Positions 61,213-64,000 of a stretch of 64,000 nucleotides of DNA are shown here, piece by piece; the stretch's first letter is position 1; every line of letters starts with the position of its first letter. Source of the stretch: Perlucidibaca piscinae DSM 21586. GTDB taxonomy: Bacteria > Pseudomonadota > Gammaproteobacteria > Pseudomonadales > Moraxellaceae. A program made the translations under genes and the position numbers. The notes under the pieces are model-generated. The model was not told where the DNA came from. It searched no databases and saw only the letters and a program-made list of their open reading frames with translations. The stretch is from assembly GCF_000420045.1 (NCBI RefSeq), contig NZ_ATUE01000006.1, positions 62,001-126,000 of the forward strand, read 5' to 3'.

Positions 61213-61995
61213 CTATAATGCTTTCACGGCTAGTTCTTTTAGATATTTAAAATTATCTATAGAAAGTAATAGTATCTGGGATCCACTATTTTCGATTTCG
61301 GCGATAATTGAGTCAATATCTGACTTGACTTCGCTTGCAGATGTGTCGATTTTTTTTATTAGCTCGTCTATCCCAGTTTCACAGTACTCAATTTTAACTA
61401 AATCTTTTAATTTGCAGTATTTTTTTATTCCAGAGTATTCTGTGTATAAAAAAATGGCTAGAACTTTTCTAATATCTGCTTCTTCAGTGGAAAGGCTTAA
61501 ATTTTTTCTAAAATATTTCTGGAGCTCAGTATATAAATAATTTAAGGCAACAAGGTCATGTATGTAAAATTCTTTCCTTGTAATTGGATTTTTATTGAGG
61601 AGTCGTGCGGAGTTATTTCTTAATAAAGCAACACTAAATTTTGTACACTTCCAGGAGAACTCATCTATAAATAAAAAATTGCTGGCTAGCGCTTTTTCAT
61701 AAGCTCTAATTGTATCCTCAGGAATTAAGGCAAATCTTGATGTGGCGCTATCGAAGTTTTTATCAACATGATCAATGCATTCATAATATGAGTACATTAC
61801 TTTTTCAATTGCTTCTTTTTTCTTCTCATAAATTCCGAATGTTCTATTCGATTCGTTTTTAAGGTCCTCCGCTTTTTCAATATTCATGATTTCTAGTTTT
61901 TTCTCGAATATTTTTTGTAAGACATAGCCAATTATTGAGATAAATATAACAAGCCAGAGCGGTGTCGATGAGGTTAATAAATTAATAATGTTCAT
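61213..61995 (-). CDS. AT-rich cargo gene: membrane-anchored helical protein of unknown function
   Basis: This 260-residue protein has one N-terminal membrane helix (residues about 12-30, TPLWLVIFISIIGYVLQKIF), then a long charged helical domain with Lys/Glu/Ile/Asn-rich codons. Visible segments: KKKEAIEKVMYSYYECIDHVD, DEFSWKCTKFSVALL, and a terminal IIAEIENSGSQILLLSI. There is no catalytic motif I recognise. It is very AT-rich, unlike all flanking genes, so it was acquired recently. It is convergent with the integrase. The place between integrase and island core is a usual spot for cargo or defence genes. Confidence 0.72.
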   Translation of the reverse strand: MNIINLLTSSTPLWLVIFISIIGYVLQKIFEKKLEIMNIEKAEDLKNESNRTFGIYEKKKEAIEKVMYSYYECIDHVDKNFDSATSRFALIPEDTIRAYEKALASNFLFIDEFSWKCTKFSVALLRNNSARLLNKNPITRKEFYIHDLVALNYLYTELQKYFRKNLSLSTEEADIRKVLAIFLYTEYSGIKKYCKLKDLVKIEYCETGIDELIKKIDTSASEVKSDIDSIIAEIENSGSQILLLSIDNFKYLKELAVKAL

Positions 61996-62466
61996 TCTAA
62001 TTATTTTGTGTGGATTAATTATTAAAATTCACTGAGTTGTATGCTAAAATGCCCGGCAAGAATTATATTTTCATGCCAAATGGCTACTCAAGTTTTAGCA
62101 CTCCGCGCCGATTTTCTCAAGCTTTGCAAAAATAGTCAAAATTCTAGATTCGATCTGCTTAATTTCAAATTTTCCTCTAGATGTGAGTTTTCTGTTTTGC
62201 GCTGGCTAAGTGTACCCGGCACCCCTGCTTCAGTGATAAAGCGCTGAACCGTAAAAGCGTATCTGTACCTTCGTTCACATCCGTAGTTGTGTAAGAGGGC
62301 AGTAGGTCGGCCTTGCTGATCCCTTCACCGTACCACACCGTTCTCGCCGACAAGGACTGCGCGTGCTCCGCATGCTCGCGGCTGCGCCGTCTGCGATCCC
62401 TGACTGCTGCGCTGCGATGTGTTCCGCCGGTCTCGGGCAAATCCGCCCGCAGATCGGAGAAAGACC
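61996..62466. other. Gene-free island stretch upstream of radC-like gene
   Basis: No convincing gene in these 471 bases. The first ~290 bases are AT-rich and carry the promoter of the minus-strand cargo gene. From about 62290 the composition changes sharply to GC-rich, which marks the edge between cargo and island core. The GC-rich part is a long leader of the radC-like gene with possible secondary structure. Confidence 0.65.
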
Positions 62467-62970
62467 ATGAATCGCATTGCTCAATCACCAGCTACGCTGA
62501 TGGTGCGCAACGAAAACGGCCGCTACTCGGTGGCATCGGCTGACGTCATCCTCGAGGTGGCTCGTCAGGTCATCGATCAGAAGCTGCAGCGGGGCGAGAA
62601 GTTCTCGTCGCCGGACGCGACGAAAGACTACCTGCAGATGAAGCTTGCAGGCCTGGAGCACGAAGTTTTCGCGGTGCTCTTCCTCGACAACCAGCATCGG
62701 CTGATCGCCTATCGCGAGATGTTCCGGGGCACCATCGACAGTGCCAGCGTCCACCCGCGCGAAGTCGTCAAAGCGGCGCTGGCGCTGAACGCGGGCGCCA
62801 TGATCGTGGCGCATAACCACCCCTCCGGACACCCCGAGCCAAGTCCAGCGGATCGGCAGATCACCCGGCGCCTCAAGGAGGCGCTGGCGCTCGTGGATGT
62901 GCGCATCATCGATCATCTCGTGGTCGGCGGCTTCACGTCGGTGTCGTTCGCGGAACGCGGGCTCTTGTGA
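62467..62970 (+). CDS. RadC-like JAB/MPN-domain protein of the island
   Basis: This 167-residue protein has a RadC-type MPN domain with the metal motif at His 116, His 118 and Asp 129 (HNHPSGHPEPSPAD). It starts with MNRIAQSPATLMVRNENGRY. It lacks the N-terminal helix-hairpin-helix domain of chromosomal RadC, as is typical of mobile-element copies. The function is unproven; these genes accompany replication and transfer modules. A strong terminator follows directly. Confidence 0.9.
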   Translation: MNRIAQSPATLMVRNENGRYSVASADVILEVARQVIDQKLQRGEKFSSPDATKDYLQMKLAGLEHEVFAVLFLDNQHRLIAYREMFRGTIDSASVHPREVVKAALALNAGAMIVAHNHPSGHPEPSPADRQITRRLKEALALVDVRIIDHLVVGGFTSVSFAERGLL

Positions 62971-62975
62971 GCCCC

Positions 62976-62996
62976 AGGGGGCTTCGCCCCCTTTTT
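62976..62996 (+). terminator. Rho-independent terminator after radC-like gene
   Basis: The stem AGGGGGC/GCCCCCT with a TTC loop (62976-62992) is followed by TTTT and lies five bases after the stop. Confidence 0.85.
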
Positions 62997-63111
62997 GCTT
63001 CGGCTGTTGCAGCCGCAAGCATCAATCGCTGGCCCAGCGGGTCTGGCTCACCAAAAGCCATCAGCACTCAAACAGCCTTCAGCGCCCATGACCTCCGAGA
63101 CTTGCTGTGAC

Positions 63112-63134
63112 CGGCGGCAAGACGACTGCCGCCG
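63112..63134 (+). promoter_or_regulatory. Hairpin in the leader of the AlpA-type gene
   Basis: A perfect 8-bp inverted repeat CGGCGGCA-N7-TGCCGCCG lies 26 bases before the ATG of the AlpA-type gene. It could be a regulator site or an RNA structure. Confidence 0.4.
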
Positions 63135-63159
63135 ATAGCCCACGCTGGAGGTTCTTGTC

Positions 63160-63387
63160 ATGTCCATGGATACGCTGATGCCCGCTGCCAGCAGCGCCGT
63201 TCGATACCTCACCAATGCCGAGGCGGCTGCGTTTCTGCGGCTGTCGCCGCGCACGCTGGAGAAGCGCCGCATGTTGGGCGGCGGTCCGCGCTTTCGCAAG
63301 TTTGGCCGGCGCGTCATGTATGCCTTCGACGACCTGGTCACTTGGGCAAATGAGCGCTGCTTTGAGGGCACGCGCGAGCTGGATTAA
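63160..63387 (+). CDS. AlpA/MerR-type helix-turn-helix protein (island regulator or excisionase-like)
   Basis: This 75-residue protein has an HTH core YLTNAEAAAFLRLSPRTLEK followed by RRMLGGGPRFRKFGRRVMYAFDDL, the AlpA/MerR-like excisionase domain signature. Such proteins are directionality factors or regulators of island excision and replication. A ggagg Shine-Dalgarno lies eight bases before the ATG; the next ATG (63166) is also in frame. It is 36 bases before the replication-initiator gene. Confidence 0.88.
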   Translation: MSMDTLMPAASSAVRYLTNAEAAAFLRLSPRTLEKRRMLGGGPRFRKFGRRVMYAFDDLVTWANERCFEGTRELD

Positions 63388-63423
63388 GGCAAGCCGCACG
63401 CAGCGCGCTGAGAGCCACTCGCC

Positions 63424-64000
63424 ATGTCACGTGTGAAGCGAGCGGATAGAACTGAGGCGCATGGCGCCGGGCAGCTCGAACTGTTCCGTGCTTTGCCACC
63501 CATCATGGCCCCGCGCGATGCCCAGGACCTGATGGCCTATCCGTTCTTCGCGCTCGGCAAGTCGCGACGGGTGCAGCCCATCGACTTTCGTGCCGGCGGG
63601 GTGCAGGTGCGGGTCGAAGGCACGTTGGAGCATGGTCTGGCGACCATCTGGGATGCCGACATTCTGATCTGGGCGGCCAGCCAGATTGTCGAGGCACGCG
63701 ATCTGGGCATGCGCACCTCGCGGCTCATGCAGGCCACGCCCTACGAGATTCTGACTTTCATCGGTCGTGGCACCTCGCTGCGTGACTACCAGCGTTTGAA
63801 GGCAGCACTGGATCGTCTGCAGTCCACCAGCGTCGCCACATCCATCCGCGAAACGACCGGGCGGCGTTTGCATCGGTTCTCGTGGATCAACGAGTGGAAG
63901 GAGCTGGCTAACGCCGAGGGCAAGCCCTTGGGACTTGAGCTGATCCTGCCCGACTGGTTCTACGCCGGTGTGCTGGAAGAGGCGCTGGTGCTCACCATCG
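63424..64000 (+). CDS. RepA-type replication initiator protein (N-terminal part, cut by the window)
   Basis: The frame runs open from ATG 63424 off the right end of the window (about 192 codons). The sequence has MAYPFFALGKSRRVQPIDFR, ATIWDADILIWAASQIVEAR, LMQATPYEILTFIGR and RRLHRFSWINEWKELANAEG, characteristic of the replication initiator protein A (RPA) family of plasmids and ICEs. It probably supports autonomous rolling or theta replication of the excised element. The C-terminal part is missing only because the window ends. Confidence 0.85.
   Translation, partial: MSRVKRADRTEAHGAGQLELFRALPPIMAPRDAQDLMAYPFFALGKSRRVQPIDFRAGGVQVRVEGTLEHGLATIWDADILIWAASQIVEARDLGMRTSRLMQATPYEILTFIGRGTSLRDYQRLKAALDRLQSTSVATSIRETTGRRLHRFSWINEWKELANAEGKPLGLELILPDWFYAGVLEEALVLTI

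Larger units (their letters stand above)
59887..64000 (+). mobile_element. dusA-integrated genomic island / ICE, left end (partial)
   Basis: It begins at the dusA junction and continues past the window edge. It has a tyrosine integrase pointing away from dusA, an AT-rich cargo gene, a RadC-like protein, an AlpA-type regulator and a RepA-type replication initiator. RadC-AlpA-RepA blocks of this kind are familiar in proteobacterial integrative and conjugative elements. No transfer genes are in view, so mobility by conjugation remains inference. Confidence 0.82.

Noticed and set aside
62041..62247. A 68-codon plus-strand frame in the AT-rich island gap.
   Set aside because: It has no Shine-Dalgarno, no domain and a Cys/Phe-rich random-looking sequence; the AT-to-GC transition nearby favours non-coding.

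Overview
The window looks like chromosome of a GC-rich gammaproteobacterium, most likely of the order Pseudomonadales. Evidence for this: the gene order mlaA - rssB-like - STAS gene - transaldolase - dusA matches my recollection of Pseudomonas; dnaX-ybaB-recR and rnd-ycgL sit together; and the gltX product is of the longer gammaproteobacterial kind. No rRNA is present, so the genus is left open. Almost all genes use GC-rich codons. Two stretches do not: the 3' part of the tpsB locus (about 43.35-44.65 kb) and the mobile element cargo (about 61.1-62.3 kb).

Layout. 0-3.2 kb: the end of a hybrid sensor kinase and a small exported protein. 3.2-8.7 kb: a sulfur module with a SulP transporter and persulfide dioxygenase on the minus strand, and a divergent BigR/SqrR-type regulator, a phosphatase-like/sulfide:quinone oxidoreductase fusion, a DUF2892 membrane protein and a phosphatase-like lipoprotein. 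8.8-12.9 kb: small unknowns, a PHA-synthase-like hydrolase with a serine nucleophile, an FKBP isomerase, an esterase and a HEPN-like protein. 12.9-17.8 kb: an arsenic module with two ArsR regulators, an FMN reductase, a tyrosine phosphatase, an arsenic-type GAPDH, ArsJ and ArsC. 17.8-22.8 kb: LexA-controlled dinB, a glycine-zipper protein and a large beta-helix/diheme cytochrome fusion. 22.9-31.4 kb: gltX, leuA with a divergent Lrp regulator, a second GAPDH, tRNA-Ala and tRNA-Glu, an enoyl-CoA-reductase-like SDR overlapping a pterin dehydratase, a lipase-like hydrolase and the SRP RNA. 31.4-43.3 kb: a flavoprotein, a coiled-coil protein, dnaX-ybaB-recR, an acyl-CoA dehydrogenase, rnd-ycgL, and MoxR/CoxE-like genes with an exported peroxiredoxin. 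43.3-45.7 kb: a two-partner-secretion-type outer membrane transporter with a small Gly-rich exported protein. 46-59.9 kb: lipases, an M61 peptidase, fadD, hrpA, a KAS III, mlaA, the rssB-like/STAS pair, talB and dusA.

59.9 kb to the end: the left end of a genomic island or ICE inserted in the 5' end of dusA. It carries a tyrosine integrase, one AT-rich unknown cargo gene, a RadC-like protein, an AlpA-type regulator and the start of a RepA-type replication initiator that runs off the window.

How the genes fit together. The sulfur genes would sense sulfide or persulfide (BigR), oxidise sulfide to the quinone pool (SQR), move sulfane sulfur (phosphatase-like/DUF442 domain), oxidise persulfide to sulfite (dioxygenase) and possibly export sulfur oxyanions (SulP). 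The arsenic genes would turn arsenate into 1-arseno-3-phosphoglycerate (GAPDH) for efflux by ArsJ, with ArsC giving a parallel arsenate-reduction route. The most interesting loci are the TpsB/Gly-rich pair, the beta-helix/diheme fusion, the DUF442-SQR fusion, and the dusA island with its AT-rich cargo gene. All functional statements are from sequence reading only.
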